The notes: generated by a model from the letters alone, not told the origin. Shown: positions 36,453-46,035, counted from the first letter of the stretch. The stretch: 64,000 nucleotides of DNA from an uncultured Bacteroidales bacterium (GCA_944323505.1 CALUST010000007.1:1-64000), one strand, 5' to 3'. A program made the numbers and translations.

Positions 36453-37874
36453 TCAGAATCCGGCTTCGAAGTCTTCGAGGTCCTTGATGGTGTCGCCGAC
36501 ATTCTCGTCCACCCCAAGGCCTTCCACAAGCGGTTCGGATTCTTCAGTTTCTTTCTGTATGTTGGCTTTCACCATCTTGCTGATTGACAGTATCACACCG
36601 AAGGCGATGCTGAAACAGATGAACGAGCTGTTCCCGTGGCTTATCATAGGGAGGGTCTGTCCTGTCAGCAGGCCCATGTCGAGGTTGATGTATATGTGCA
36701 TCAGCGCCTGTCCCGTGATGAGTACGGTCAGCCCGGCCACGGCAGTCTTTGAGAAGTCGCTGTCGCAGTATCTCACTATCAGAGCTCCTCTGGCAAGCAG
36801 GCTGATGTAAAGGATTATTATCAGTATGCCGCCCCAGAGTCCGTATTCCTCGACAATGAAACTGTACATATAGTCACTGAACATGAGTGATACGGAGTAT
36901 TTCTGCGTGCTGTTTCCCGGGCCTTTGCCGAGCAGCCCTCCTTCGTGTATGGCAATCTTTGCGCTCTCCGGCTGCCTGATTGCGTCCAGTGCGGACTGGA
37001 ATTCTGTCGAGCCTCTGTCAAGTTCGCGTATCCTGTCAGCGTCGTATGACTTGACTGACACCACAGGCTCTCCGGTGACCTTCTCCACCATTCCGGTCAT
37101 GCCGATACGGCTGAATGCTGTACCTACACGCCTGAATACTTTCCCGTCGGATATGGCCCAGATGGAGACGCATATCACGAGCGCCGCCAGCATCAGCGGC
37201 ACGAGTTTCATGATGTCTCGTATCCGTATGCCGCCGATAAGTATGGTCAATATCATTATCCCTCCGATGAACAGTGTGCTCGATGCACTGCCCGCGAATA
37301 TGCCCAGGCAGACGGTCAGGATAGGGATGAAGATATATATCCACAGTTTCCATCCGCGCCCTGACAGGAAAGCGAGGCTCTTGTATCTGCGCGACAGCCG
37401 GTTCGCTATCCCGAATGAGTCGTTCTTGTATGCGTGCACCGCCCATGCGAGGTACATGACCATCGCCACCTTCACTACCTCGTAGACATGGAGTTGGAAG
37501 AAGCCGAGGTCCAATGCCCTTCTTGCCCCGTTGACTTCAATGGCGCCGATGTTGAGCACAAGGCACAGCAGAAGTCCCATCGAGACGGCATATCCGAGTT
37601 GGGACAGCACCCTGAACACCTTTATGTACGGTATCTTGTAGCAGACGAAGATGACGGCCACACCGGCAAATACTATCAGCAGCTGCTCGAAAAAGATGTC
37701 CACACGGCTCATGCCCGGGCTGACCAGCCGGGATGTGGAAGAGAATATGGACACGATGGAGAAAAGGATGAGCATGATGAGTATCATCCATACCACCTTG
37801 TCCCCCTGTATCCGGTCTATCAGTCCCCAGATTCCCTTTTGGGCTTCAACTTCTGTCGTGCTGTTCTTTTTCAT
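36453..37874 (-). CDS. ftsW: lipid II polymerase FtsW (SEDS family)
   Basis: A 473-residue SEDS protein with about 10 membrane helices. Conserved stretches include NGARRALDLGFFQLHVYEVVK (upper extracellular loop), EGGLLGKGPGNSTQKYSV, DYMYSFIVEEYGLWGG and LPMISHGNSSF. It polymerises septal glycan with its partner PBP (the ftsI gene of the same cluster). Longer than compact FtsW because of a periplasmic insert (~235-285, around RIGMTGMVEKVTGEPVVS) and an acidic C-terminal tail. Confidence 0.94.
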   Translation of the reverse strand: MKKNSTTEVEAQKGIWGLIDRIQGDKVVWMILIMLILFSIVSIFSSTSRLVSPGMSRVDIFFEQLLIVFAGVAVIFVCYKIPYIKVFRVLSQLGYAVSMGLLLCLVLNIGAIEVNGARRALDLGFFQLHVYEVVKVAMVMYLAWAVHAYKNDSFGIANRLSRRYKSLAFLSGRGWKLWIYIFIPILTVCLGIFAGSASSTLFIGGIMILTILIGGIRIRDIMKLVPLMLAALVICVSIWAISDGKVFRRVGTAFSRIGMTGMVEKVTGEPVVSVKSYDADRIRELDRGSTEFQSALDAIRQPESAKIAIHEGGLLGKGPGNSTQKYSVSLMFSDYMYSFIVEEYGLWGGILIIILYISLLARGALIVRYCDSDFSKTAVAGLTVLITGQALMHIYINLDMGLLTGQTLPMISHGNSSFICFSIAFGVILSISKMVKANIQKETEESEPLVEGLGVDENVGDTIKDLEDFEAGF

Positions 37875-37896
37875 GCTTCTTGTATGCGGCTTTGTC

Positions 37897-39231
37897 TCAG
37901 AGATTCCTTACGGCCTCCTTGAACTTCCTGCCTCTGTCTTCATAGTTCTTGAACAGGTCAAAACTTGCACAGCAAGGGGAGAGGAGAACCACGTCCCCGG
38001 CCTTGGCTATGCTGTTTGCCAGTTTTACGGCATCCTCGGCAGATGTGACATCGTGTATCTCCGGCACTATCCCTCCGAATGACTCGTGGAATTTGCGGTT
38101 GTCCAGTCCCATGCAGATCATTGCCTTCACTTTCTCTCTTGCCAGGTCGAGCAGCACGGAGTAGTCGTTGCCCTTGTCCGTACCGCCTACAATCCATATC
38201 ACGGGTCTTGTCTGGCATTCGAGGGCGTACCATGCGGCATCCACATTGGTGGCCTTGGAGTCATTGATATAGAGCACGTCCCCGATGCTCAGCACCTTTT
38301 CCAGACGGTGCTCCACAGGCAGGAACGATGACAGGCTGGACCTTATGACGTCGTTGTCAATATCCATCACCTTTCCGGCAATGGCAGCCGCCATGGAGTT
38401 GTAAATGTTGTGCTTCCCTCCGAGGGCAAGTTCCTGTATGAACATGTCGCATTCGGAGTCCTCATAACGGACTATGATCCTGTCGTCCTTGAGGAAAGCC
38501 CCCTGACCGACCTCCTTTTTCTGGGTGAAAGGGAGCATCTTGGCCTTGATCACTATCTTGTTGAGATGGCTGATGGTGATCTCGTCATCCGAGCAGAAGA
38601 TGAAGCAGTCGTCCTTGCTCATATTTCTTGTGATGCGGAACTTGGCCTTGACGTAGTTCTCCAGCTTGTGGTCATATCTGTCGAGGTGGTCCGGGGTAAT
38701 GTTGGTGATGATAGCTATGTCGGCTTTGAAGTCGTACATGTTGTCCAACTGGAAACTGCTGATTTCCAATACGTATATGTCGTGGTGCGCTGTCGCCACC
38801 TGATATGCGTAGCTCTTGCCGATATTCCCTCCCAGACCGACATTAAGCCCGGCCTGCTGCAGAAGATAGTAGATGAGGGAAGTGGTCGTGGTCTTGCCGT
38901 TGCTTCCGGTGATGCAGATTTTCTTTGCCGTATCGTATCTTCCAGCGAATTCGATTTCCGATATGACCCTTATGCCCGCCTCCGTGATGCGCTGCACCAT
39001 CGGAGCGGTTGAAGGGATGCCCGGGCTTTTGATCACCTCATCGGCATTCAATATGAGTTCTTCAGTATGGCGGCCATGCTCAAAGGGGATGTCCCACTCC
39101 TTGAGCATATCAACGTATTTCGCGTCGATGGACCCCTTGTCTGAGAGGAACACGTCAAATCCCTTGACCTTTGCCAGTATGGCGGCTCCTGTACCGCTTT
39201 CGCCGCCTCCCAAAACTACGATTCTTGCCAT
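37897..39231 (-). CDS. murD: UDP-N-acetylmuramoylalanine-D-glutamate ligase
   Basis: A 444-residue Mur ligase. It opens with LGGGESGTGAAILAKVKG, has the ATP loop ITGSNGKTTTTSLIYYL, the carbamyl-lysine region and HNIYNSMAAAIAG, and closes with LLSPCCASFDLFKNYEDRG, typical of MurD. It adds D-Glu to UDP-MurNAc-L-Ala. Spaced 22-23 bases from ftsW and mraY in the cluster. Confidence 0.97.
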   Translation of the reverse strand: MARIVVLGGGESGTGAAILAKVKGFDVFLSDKGSIDAKYVDMLKEWDIPFEHGRHTEELILNADEVIKSPGIPSTAPMVQRITEAGIRVISEIEFAGRYDTAKKICITGSNGKTTTTSLIYYLLQQAGLNVGLGGNIGKSYAYQVATAHHDIYVLEISSFQLDNMYDFKADIAIITNITPDHLDRYDHKLENYVKAKFRITRNMSKDDCFIFCSDDEITISHLNKIVIKAKMLPFTQKKEVGQGAFLKDDRIIVRYEDSECDMFIQELALGGKHNIYNSMAAAIAGKVMDIDNDVIRSSLSSFLPVEHRLEKVLSIGDVLYINDSKATNVDAAWYALECQTRPVIWIVGGTDKGNDYSVLLDLAREKVKAMICMGLDNRKFHESFGGIVPEIHDVTSAEDAVKLANSIAKAGDVVLLSPCCASFDLFKNYEDRGRKFKEAVRNL

Positions 39232-39254
39232 TTTCTATATCCTTGTCTCAGTCA

Positions 39255-40559
39255 TTATCTTATCTTCAGCAATGCTATCGTGCACACTGCCAGCAATATT
39301 CCTATAATCCAGAACCTCACGACTATCTTCGCTTCAGGTACGGCTCTTTTCGGCCATGTGATCATGGCAGGTACTCCCTCTTTCTGGAAATGATGATGGA
39401 GCGGAGCCATCTTGAACACCCTTCTTCCCGTCCCGTATCTTTTCTTCGTGTATTTGAAATAGAACCTCTGTACGAGCACCGATACGCTTTCGACGAAGAA
39501 TATCCCGCAGAGTATAGGGAGGAGCAGTTCTTTTCTGATGAGAATCGCACATACTCCGATGATGCCGCCGATAGCGAGGCTGCCCGTGTCCCCCATGAAT
39601 ATCTGCGCAGGATAGGAGTTGTACCATAGGAATCCTATCAATGCACCTACAAATGCCGCCATGAATACCGCTATCTCTCCCGTACCGGGAATGTACATTA
39701 TGTTGAGGTAGTCCGCATTCAGGATGTTTCCAGAGAGATAGGCGAATATGCCGAGCACGACGCCTACGATGGCGGAAGTCCCTGTCGAAAGCCCGTCCAT
39801 GCCGTCCGTCAGGTTGGTGCCGTTGGAGCAGGCGGTGATGACGATGACAATCATTATCACGTATATCGCCCATTTGCAGTACCAGCCCATTGCCCCTTTG
39901 AACGGGGAGAGCCATTTGTAGTCAAATTCATGGTTCTTGACGAATGGGATGGTCGTCTTCGTGCTTTTCACGACATCCTGTTCCGCCCACTGCCCTTCGC
40001 TGATGCGCAGTTCGCTGTCCTTGTCGAGGTCAGTCATGTCCGTGACTGCCTCTGTTGCTGCAGCACTGTCCACCTGGACTTTTTCCCTTACCACAATGTC
40101 GTTGCTGAAACATACCGTGATGCCGATTGACAGTCCCAATATAATCTGTGCCACCAGTTTGCCTTTCTCGCTCAGCCCTTCCTTGTTGTGCCGGAACACC
40201 TTGATGTAGTCATCGGCGAAGCCGAGCAGCCCGAGCCATACCGTGGTGATGAGCAGCAGTATGATGTAGATGTTGGTGAGGTCGGCAAAAAGCAGTACCG
40301 ACACCAGGACGGATATTATTATGATGATTCCCCCCATTGTCGGAGTGCCCTTCTTCTGCATCTGCCCTTCCAGCCCAAGGTCCCTTATCTCTTCCCCGAT
40401 CTGCTTCTTCTGGAGCCATCCTATTATTTTCTTCCCAAAAATCAAGGCAATCAGGATGGACACGGCACTGGCGAACATCGCACGGAAGGAGAGGTAGGTG
40501 AACAGCCCCTGCCCCGGTATGTCGTAGTCCTTCAGGAATTCAAACAAATGATATATCAT
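39255..40559 (-). CDS. mraY: phospho-MurNAc-pentapeptide transferase
   Basis: A 434-residue polytopic enzyme with about ten helices. Catalytic aspartates lie in GFADDYIKV and [14 protein letters not shown], and the HHHF motif ([10 protein letters not shown]) is present. It makes lipid I from UDP-MurNAc-pentapeptide and undecaprenyl phosphate. About 60 extra residues between helices (~170-230, rich in Asp/Glu/Thr) make it longer than E. coli MraY; this insertion is commonly seen in Bacteroidota. Confidence 0.96.
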   Translation of the reverse strand: MIYHLFEFLKDYDIPGQGLFTYLSFRAMFASAVSILIALIFGKKIIGWLQKKQIGEEIRDLGLEGQMQKKGTPTMGGIIIIISVLVSVLLFADLTNIYIILLLITTVWLGLLGFADDYIKVFRHNKEGLSEKGKLVAQIILGLSIGITVCFSNDIVVREKVQVDSAAATEAVTDMTDLDKDSELRISEGQWAEQDVVKSTKTTIPFVKNHEFDYKWLSPFKGAMGWYCKWAIYVIMIVIVITACSNGTNLTDGMDGLSTGTSAIVGVVLGIFAYLSGNILNADYLNIMYIPGTGEIAVFMAAFVGALIGFLWYNSYPAQIFMGDTGSLAIGGIIGVCAILIRKELLLPILCGIFFVESVSVLVQRFYFKYTKKRYGTGRRVFKMAPLHHHFQKEGVPAMITWPKRAVPEAKIVVRFWIIGILLAVCTIALLKIR

Positions 40560-40574
40560 CTCTTCCCTGTTGTA

Positions 40575-42050
40575 TTATCTTGTTTCCTCAAAAATCCTTT
40601 GTACTATTTCCTTTTCGTCAAAATGACGCTTTTCTGTCCCGAGTATCTGATAGGTCTCGTGGCCTTTCCCCGCAAGCAGGATGGTGCTTCCCTGAGGCGC
40701 GGTCATCACGGCAGTCCTGATGGCCTGCTCCCTGTCTTCGATGAAGATGGACTTTGCCCTGCCTGCCGCATCCATGCCCGCCTTGATGTCGTCCATTATG
40801 TCCGATGTCTTTTCTGTGCGGCTGTTGTCCGATGTCACGATTATCCTGTCTGCCAGCCTCTGTGCCACCTGCGCCATTTCAGGACGTTTGGTCCTGTCCC
40901 TGTCTCCTCCGCAGCCGAACAGGCAGATGAGCATCCTTTCCGGGGCGATTTCCCTCAGGGTGACGAGCACGTTCTCCAGGGCATCAGGAGTGTGGGCATA
41001 GTCTATCACCACGGACAGGTCCCCGGGTCCTCTCAGAGTCTCAAGCCTCCCGGGAGCGGACTCCAGCCTGCTCATCTCCACAAGTATCTCGTCCTGTGGC
41101 ATTCCGAGCACAATAGCCGTTGTATATATTGCCAGCAGGTTGTATGCGTTGTGCTGCCCGATGAGCCTGCACCATGTCTCTTTCCCGTCTATCTTCAGCA
41201 GCATCCCGTCAAATCCTTCCTCCACGATTCTGCAGGTGTGGTCGGCTATGCTTCTGCAGGAATAGGTCACTGTCTGTGCCTTTGTGTTCTGCACCATGAC
41301 CATCCCGTTCCTGTCGTCAATGTTGGTGATGGCATAGGCATCTGCCGGCAGAGTGTCGAAAAAGAGTTTCTTGCATCTGAGGTATTCCGCAAATGTCTTG
41401 TGATAGTCCAGGTGGTCGTGGGTCAGGTTGGAGAATATCCCTGCCTTGAACTTCAGCCCGGCCACCCTTTCCTGTTCCATCCCTATCGAGCTCACCTCCA
41501 TGAAACAGTAGCCGCAGCCTTCCGCTGCCATCTCAGCCAGCATAGAATTGATTGTTATCGGGTCGGATGTGGTGTTGACCGCCTCGAACCTCTTGTTCCC
41601 GATGTAGTTGGCTATTGTGGAGAGCAGCCCGCAGTGGTAGCCGAGACCGGTGAACATCCTGTAGAGCAGGGTGACGGTTGTGGTCTTCCCGTTAGTCCCT
41701 GTGATGCCGACGAGCGTCAGTTTGCGGGACGGGTTGTCATAGAAGTTGGCGGCCGCAATGGCAAGCGTATGACGTGTCGAGTCTGATTTCAGGAACACGG
41801 CATCGCATCCGTCCCTGTCTGGTATCTGCCGCCCCAGGGCATCCCCGTCCTGGTATATGACGGCTGCCGCGCCTTTTTCGACAGCGGCCTTGATGTAGTC
41901 ATGACCGTCACTCGCGAACCCTTTGACAGCTATGAACAAGGCTCCCGGCACGACCTTCCTCGAATCACTGCATACGGCGGTGATTTCCGGATTGGTGCCC
42001 GCAGCCGGCATTGAAGCCCCGCTGTCCCTGACTATTCTGTCCAGTCTCAT
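40575..42050 (-). CDS. murE: UDP-MurNAc-tripeptide synthetase MurE
   Basis: A 491-residue Mur ligase. Conserved marks: SRKVVPGALFIAVKGFASDGHDYI at the N-terminus, the ATP loop GITGTNGKTTTVTLLYRMF, the ATP/UDP contacts TTSDPITIN, and HLDYHKTFAEYLRCKK. The amino-acid specificity motif reads DNSR rather than the common DNPR; the Arg that contacts meso-diaminopimelate is kept, so I predict meso-DAP as the third residue. Overlaps the ftsI stop by four bases. Confidence 0.96.
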   Translation of the reverse strand: MRLDRIVRDSGASMPAAGTNPEITAVCSDSRKVVPGALFIAVKGFASDGHDYIKAAVEKGAAAVIYQDGDALGRQIPDRDGCDAVFLKSDSTRHTLAIAAANFYDNPSRKLTLVGITGTNGKTTTVTLLYRMFTGLGYHCGLLSTIANYIGNKRFEAVNTTSDPITINSMLAEMAAEGCGYCFMEVSSIGMEQERVAGLKFKAGIFSNLTHDHLDYHKTFAEYLRCKKLFFDTLPADAYAITNIDDRNGMVMVQNTKAQTVTYSCRSIADHTCRIVEEGFDGMLLKIDGKETWCRLIGQHNAYNLLAIYTTAIVLGMPQDEILVEMSRLESAPGRLETLRGPGDLSVVIDYAHTPDALENVLVTLREIAPERMLICLFGCGGDRDRTKRPEMAQVAQRLADRIIVTSDNSRTEKTSDIMDDIKAGMDAAGRAKSIFIEDREQAIRTAVMTAPQGSTILLAGKGHETYQILGTEKRHFDEKEIVQRIFEETR

Positions 42051-44164
42051 CTCAAAGTCAATTTAACAGTCTCTCCTTTTCTTTGTCTCGTGCCGGCCGC
42101 CGGAGTCTGGCGGACCACGTGGCCGTATCCTTCGTATTCGCATCTGTATCCGCAGTTCTCCACGGACCAGATGGCATCCATCAGTCCCAGACCTTTCACA
42201 TCAGGCACTTCGTCCAGGTTGTCTTCCCCTGAGGTCATCCCGTTGACGTCCATCTCCGGGACGCGGCCTCTGCTTTTCAGTTCCTTTCCCCATTCGGGCG
42301 AAAGGGAATAGATATTGTCGGTGATTTCACGGAATGTGGCTGCCGGGATTGAGCCTCCGTAGAGGTCCTTGACAGACAGTCTCGAATATACCACCACTAT
42401 GGCAGTATATTTCGGGTCATCTGCAGGGAAGAATCCGACGAATGTCCCCTGGTGCTGCTTCCTCCCGTCCCTGTCCTTGTACACTGTCCTTGCCTTGCCC
42501 CCGACCTCTGTCACAAACGGTATCTGGGCCGTGCCGGTCTTGCCTGCGACCGTGCATCTGGCGCCTTTCAGGCGTCGTCCCGTACCTTCCTGCACCACGA
42601 GTTCAAGTGCCCTTGTGAGTGTGTCTGCGGTGGCTTTTGAACAGATGGAGCCGTTCAGCACCTCAGCCCCCATCCTCTTTACGGTCTTGCCGTTCCTTTC
42701 CAATGCCTCCACAAGATACGGCTTCATCAGTTTCCCGTTATTGGCGATACCGTTGTAGAACATGAGTATATGCAGAGGGGTCTCAAGCACGCTGTATCCT
42801 ATCGCTATCGAAGGGAGAGCGGTGCCGCTCCATCTGTCTGTCCCCGGTGCCGGGATGACAGGAGCCGCAAGTCCTTCCAGATCGAACTCGAAATGCTCGT
42901 TCATCTTGTATTCATAGAGTTTTTCTATGAATCTTCTCTCACTTTCGGCATCTTCCCCGTAATTCTCGCAGGCAAGATACCTGAACACATGGTTCGATGA
43001 TATCTTAAGCCCGTCTGCCACAGTTATGTATTCTCCCTTGTCCTTCAGGTATGTGTCTGCGGGCAGCCGTTCCCCGTGCCATGACCATCTTCCCTTGAAC
43101 GTCGGCACCTCTGTATCCAGTGTCACCTTCCCGTCTTCCAGGAGGGTCATCAGTGTTGTCAGCTTGAATACTGAACCCGGGTCGCCTGCCCTGCCTATTG
43201 CATAATTGTAGGTCTCCCCGAGATTGCCTTCACTGTCCCGGCGCAGGTTGACCATGGCTCTGATGGCTCCTGTCTCCACGTCCATCACTATCGCACATCC
43301 GCCCTCGATGTCGGGGTTGTCCCCGATGTTCTGTCTCAACGCCCTGTCAGCAATGTCCTGGATGTCTATATCCAATGTTGTCCTGACGTCAAGCCCGTTC
43401 TCGGCTTTTACGGATGTGCTGTCATAGTCCGGGATGCGTTTCATGCCGTCAGTGATTCTCAGCCATTCCACCCCTTCCTTGCCGTGCAGGACGTAATTGT
43501 ATCTTCCTTCGATTCCTATGCGGTTGTTTCCGTCGGACCTGTTGTCCTTGACATAGCCTATTACCCTTCTTGCGAGCGAGCCATACGGATACTGCCTGGT
43601 GTCGTATCTCTCCACGATGATGCCGCCCCTGTTCTGCCCCTCATTGAAGAGAGGGAACTCCTTTATCTCCTGCAGCTGTCCGTGGTCTATCTGTCCTCCG
43701 ATTCTCACGTATTTGCGTCCGTTTCTCCTGCCGCTGGCTATCATTTCATAGTATTCCCTGGCAGTCTTGTCCCCGTATGTCTCCGCAAGTCTTTCCGAGA
43801 GTTGCCGGGCCTTTCCGAGCCACTCCCTCTCTTTCTCGCGGCCCTTTTCCTCGTTACGGTATGACTCGTATGCGTCTTTCATCACTGTGCAGTCCATGTA
43901 TATCTGGTACATGGGTGCGGATGACGCCAGCAGCCTGCCGTCACATGCCAGGATGGAGCCTCTGACAGGTTCCGTGACCTCTTTCCTGCTCTGAGGAGTG
44001 AAATATTTCTCCAGCTCCCGGTCAGGCTTGAATATGAACTGGATGTAGAACAGCCTTCCGATGAGGACGAGCGAGAACAGGAGGCAGATAATGTAGATGA
44101 CGAACAGGTATGTTCCTGCCCTGTCCTTGCCCCAGCCTTCATTGTATGTCTTCTTGCCCGTCAT
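42047..44164 (-). CDS. ftsI: septal transpeptidase FtsI/PBP3 with C-terminal PASTA domain
   Basis: A 705-residue class B penicillin-binding protein. Order: short cytoplasmic tail, membrane helix (~17-38), dimerisation domain, then the transpeptidase with SVFK (near 330), SSN (in KISSNHVF) and KTG (in AGKTGTAQ, near 540). The last ~55 residues form one PASTA repeat (VPDVKGLGLMDAIWSVE to GETVKLTLR). It cross-links septal peptidoglycan in the periplasm and pairs with FtsW. Overlaps by four bases with both the ftsL-like gene and murE. Confidence 0.96.
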   Translation of the reverse strand: MTGKKTYNEGWGKDRAGTYLFVIYIICLLFSLVLIGRLFYIQFIFKPDRELEKYFTPQSRKEVTEPVRGSILACDGRLLASSAPMYQIYMDCTVMKDAYESYRNEEKGREKEREWLGKARQLSERLAETYGDKTAREYYEMIASGRRNGRKYVRIGGQIDHGQLQEIKEFPLFNEGQNRGGIIVERYDTRQYPYGSLARRVIGYVKDNRSDGNNRIGIEGRYNYVLHGKEGVEWLRITDGMKRIPDYDSTSVKAENGLDVRTTLDIDIQDIADRALRQNIGDNPDIEGGCAIVMDVETGAIRAMVNLRRDSEGNLGETYNYAIGRAGDPGSVFKLTTLMTLLEDGKVTLDTEVPTFKGRWSWHGERLPADTYLKDKGEYITVADGLKISSNHVFRYLACENYGEDAESERRFIEKLYEYKMNEHFEFDLEGLAAPVIPAPGTDRWSGTALPSIAIGYSVLETPLHILMFYNGIANNGKLMKPYLVEALERNGKTVKRMGAEVLNGSICSKATADTLTRALELVVQEGTGRRLKGARCTVAGKTGTAQIPFVTEVGGKARTVYKDRDGRKQHQGTFVGFFPADDPKYTAIVVVYSRLSVKDLYGGSIPAATFREITDNIYSLSPEWGKELKSRGRVPEMDVNGMTSGEDNLDEVPDVKGLGLMDAIWSVENCGYRCEYEGYGHVVRQTPAAGTRQRKGETVKLTLR

Positions 44165-44505
44165 CTTATCTTGTCCGCAGGTTTGTCAGGTATGGTCAGT
44201 TCCGAACCGGCTTTCTTCAGCATGTCCTGTACGGTGCTGAGCCTGTCGAGGCTTACCAGTTCGCACGTCTTCTGAGCATAATATATCTTATAGTCTTCCA
44301 GCATTTTCTTGTTGTCCTCCATCGTGGCCATCGTCTGCTCTATCTCGAGTTTGAGCCAGATGCTGGAGACGGCCAGCACGAACAGCCAGATGATGTGGAG
44401 GAAATATCTGTCAAACCGGAGCCTGATCAGGAACTCGCCCCTGAACATGGCGCCGATGCTGTTCCAGATGAACTCCCCGGTCTTCTTGAGCAGATTGTCT
44501 TTCAT
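44161..44505 (-). CDS. FtsL-like cell division protein
   Basis: A 114-residue bitopic protein between rsmH and ftsI. It has a membrane helix (~50-66, IIWLFVLAVSSIWLKLE) followed by a short coiled coil with heptads (TMATMEDNKKMLEDYKIYYAQK), as expected for FtsL, which joins FtsQ and FtsB-type partners to the synthase. The N-terminal cytoplasmic part (~45 residues) is longer than in E. coli. Sequence identity to FtsL is too low for recognition by motif; position and topology support it. Overlaps both neighbours by four bases. Confidence 0.8.
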   Translation of the reverse strand: MKDNLLKKTGEFIWNSIGAMFRGEFLIRLRFDRYFLHIIWLFVLAVSSIWLKLEIEQTMATMEDNKKMLEDYKIYYAQKTCELVSLDRLSTVQDMLKKAGSELTIPDKPADKIR

Positions 44506-45425
44506 ATCCCCCTCCTTTCATCTGTCTTTTCTGCAATCCTCAGTTTCGCGCTCCTCGCCCTCGTGTTTGAACTGATTTCCTCCTCGTCGGGGAGTATCGG
44601 CTTCTTGTTCACTGCTCTCAGAGGAGCGATGACCTTCCCGTAGAAGTCCTTTTCCGCCTTGCCGTCCACATTGCCTGACCGTATGAAATTCTTCACCATC
44701 CTGTCTTCAAGGGAATGATAGGTGATGACCACAAGTCTTCCTCCCGGCTTGAGCGATGCCGCTGCTCCTGAAAGGAATTTCTCCAGGGAACGCATCTCCT
44801 GGTTGACTTCTATCCTGAGGGCCTGGTATATCTTGGCGAGGGCCTTGTGCCTGGCAAATTGCGGCAGAGCCTGGTCGAGTGCCGTCTCCAGTTCCCCGGT
44901 AGTCGTTATCGGCGCCGTCTCCCGTGCCTTGCAGATGAGTCTCGCTATCCTGCCACTGTTCTCGACCTCCCCATAGACCCTGAAAATCTTCTCAAGGTCC
45001 TCTTCCTTCCCGCTGTTGATGATGTCGGCGGCAGTCGTGCCGTTTTCAGCGTTCATCCTCATGTCGAGTACGGCATCGTATCTGAATGAAAACCCCCTTT
45101 CAGGGGTGTCGAACTGGTGTGAAGATACGCCGAGGTCGGCAAGTATGCCGTCTATGCCTCCTGTATAGCCTTCGTAGAGGAGAAAGTTGCGGATAAACCT
45201 GAAATTGTTCCTTACCAATGTGAGCCTCTTGTCATCGATGCCGTTGGCAATGGCATCAGCGTCCCTGTCGAAAGCGACAAGCCTGCCTTCAGGGGATAGC
45301 CTTGACAATATTTCTCCGGAATGCCCTCCGCCTCCGAATGTGGCATCGGCGTAGACGCCGGAAGGGTCGGTGACAAGCGCGGAAACGCTTGCATCAAGCA
45401 GAACCGGGATGTGATATTCAGACAT
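44502..45425 (-). CDS. rsmH: 16S rRNA m4C1402 methyltransferase
   Basis: A 307-residue protein. It has the SAM-binding DATFGGGGHSGEILSRLS, the ILADLGVSSHQFDTPERGFSFRYD family signature (given in part: DLGVSSHQFD, ERGFSF), FQALRIEVN-type segment IYQALRIEVNQE, and the C-terminal SLEDRMVKNF. It methylates N4 of C1402 in 16S rRNA. Second gene of the dcw cluster, 15 bases after mraZ. Confidence 0.97.
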   Translation of the reverse strand: MSEYHIPVLLDASVSALVTDPSGVYADATFGGGGHSGEILSRLSPEGRLVAFDRDADAIANGIDDKRLTLVRNNFRFIRNFLLYEGYTGGIDGILADLGVSSHQFDTPERGFSFRYDAVLDMRMNAENGTTAADIINSGKEEDLEKIFRVYGEVENSGRIARLICKARETAPITTTGELETALDQALPQFARHKALAKIYQALRIEVNQEMRSLEKFLSGAAASLKPGGRLVVITYHSLEDRMVKNFIRSGNVDGKAEKDFYGKVIAPLRAVNKKPILPDEEEISSNTRARSAKLRIAEKTDERRGI

Positions 45426-45440
45426 GGCGCACCTCCCGGA

Positions 45441-45890
45441 TTATAGATTTGCCAGAGATCTGACTATGGAAATGTATTGCTCTTTCGGGATGCCGCTCTG
45501 CTCGTATTTCTCCTTGGCCCATATCTCGATTTTATGGTCATTTCCGGAGAATACGAGTTCCTTCCCGGCTCCGATGGACTCGAGCAGCCTTTTCGGTATG
45601 GTCATGCGGCCTACTTTTCCGTCGGGCTCCACTACGGCCCTGTCCCGCATATACTGCCTCCAGAATGCGGATTGCTCCTCGTTGAAGAAGTTCAGTTTTG
45701 ATTTCAGTTCTTCCGACTGCCTTTCCCACTCGGCGTAGGTGTACATCTCAAGGCAGTCTTCGTAGATGTCCTTTTTCACGACGAATCTCATGTCTCCATC
45801 GGACGGCATGAGGCTCTTGAACGCCGAAGGGAAGATCACCCTCCCTTTGTCGTCAATCTTGCCGTTATATTCCCCGATGAATTTGACCAT
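45441..45890 (-). CDS. mraZ: transcriptional regulator MraZ
   Basis: A 149-residue protein with two AbrB-like beta-hairpin domains: the first has GEYNGKIDDKGRVIFPSAFK, the second DGKVGRMTIPKRLLESIG. MraZ forms rings and represses the dcw promoter by binding direct repeats in front of its own gene. It is the first gene here and repeats on a 10-bp grid lie upstream (45933-45978), in line with autoregulation. Confidence 0.97.
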   Translation of the reverse strand: MVKFIGEYNGKIDDKGRVIFPSAFKSLMPSDGDMRFVVKKDIYEDCLEMYTYAEWERQSEELKSKLNFFNEEQSAFWRQYMRDRAVVEPDGKVGRMTIPKRLLESIGAGKELVFSGNDHKIEIWAKEKYEQSGIPKEQYISIVRSLANL

Positions 45891-45915
45891 GATATACCTT
45901 GAAAGTCAGTTGCGA

Positions 45916-45923
45916 CAAAAGTA
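45916..45923 (-). promoter_or_regulatory. -7 box (TACTTTTG) of the mraZ/dcw promoter
   Basis: Minus-strand TAnnTTTG match, 26 bases before the mraZ ATG. The region 10-60 bases further upstream, where -33 would fall, is occupied by the GTGGAA repeats. Confidence 0.6.
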
Positions 45924-45932
45924 CGAATTATT

Positions 45933-45978
45933 TTCCACTTTATTCCACTATTTTACAAAAAATTCCACAAAATTACAT
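45933..45978 (-). promoter_or_regulatory. putative MraZ operator: phased GTGGAA repeats
   Basis: Read on the minus strand, GTGGAA occurs exactly at 45963-45968, 45943-45948 and 45933-45938. The spacings are 20 and 10 bases. The two empty grid positions hold degenerate copies (TTGTAA at 45953-45958 and ATGTAA at 45973-45978, four of six matching). E. coli MraZ binds TGGGN repeats on a 10-bp period, so the same geometry with a different core word is seen here. Confidence 0.7.
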
Positions 45979-45985
45979 TCCGGCA

Positions 45986-46015
45986 TTGGATATGTGTTTT
46001 TTAGCCTTAACTTTG
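45986..46015 (+). promoter_or_regulatory. consensus promoter for the M23 peptidase gene
   Basis: TTG at 45986-45988, 19 bases, TAACTTTG at 46008-46015; the ATG at 46036 follows by 20 bases. It is divergent from the mraZ promoter and abuts the operator repeats. Confidence 0.75.
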
Positions 46016-46035
46016 CCCGCTGTTGACCGGAATGT

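Noticed and set aside
40188-41786. A 532-codon open frame on the plus strand opposite murE and mraY
   Set aside because: It is rich in Cys, His and Arg, has no recognisable domain and lies wholly opposite clearly conserved genes, as expected from GC-biased codon use.
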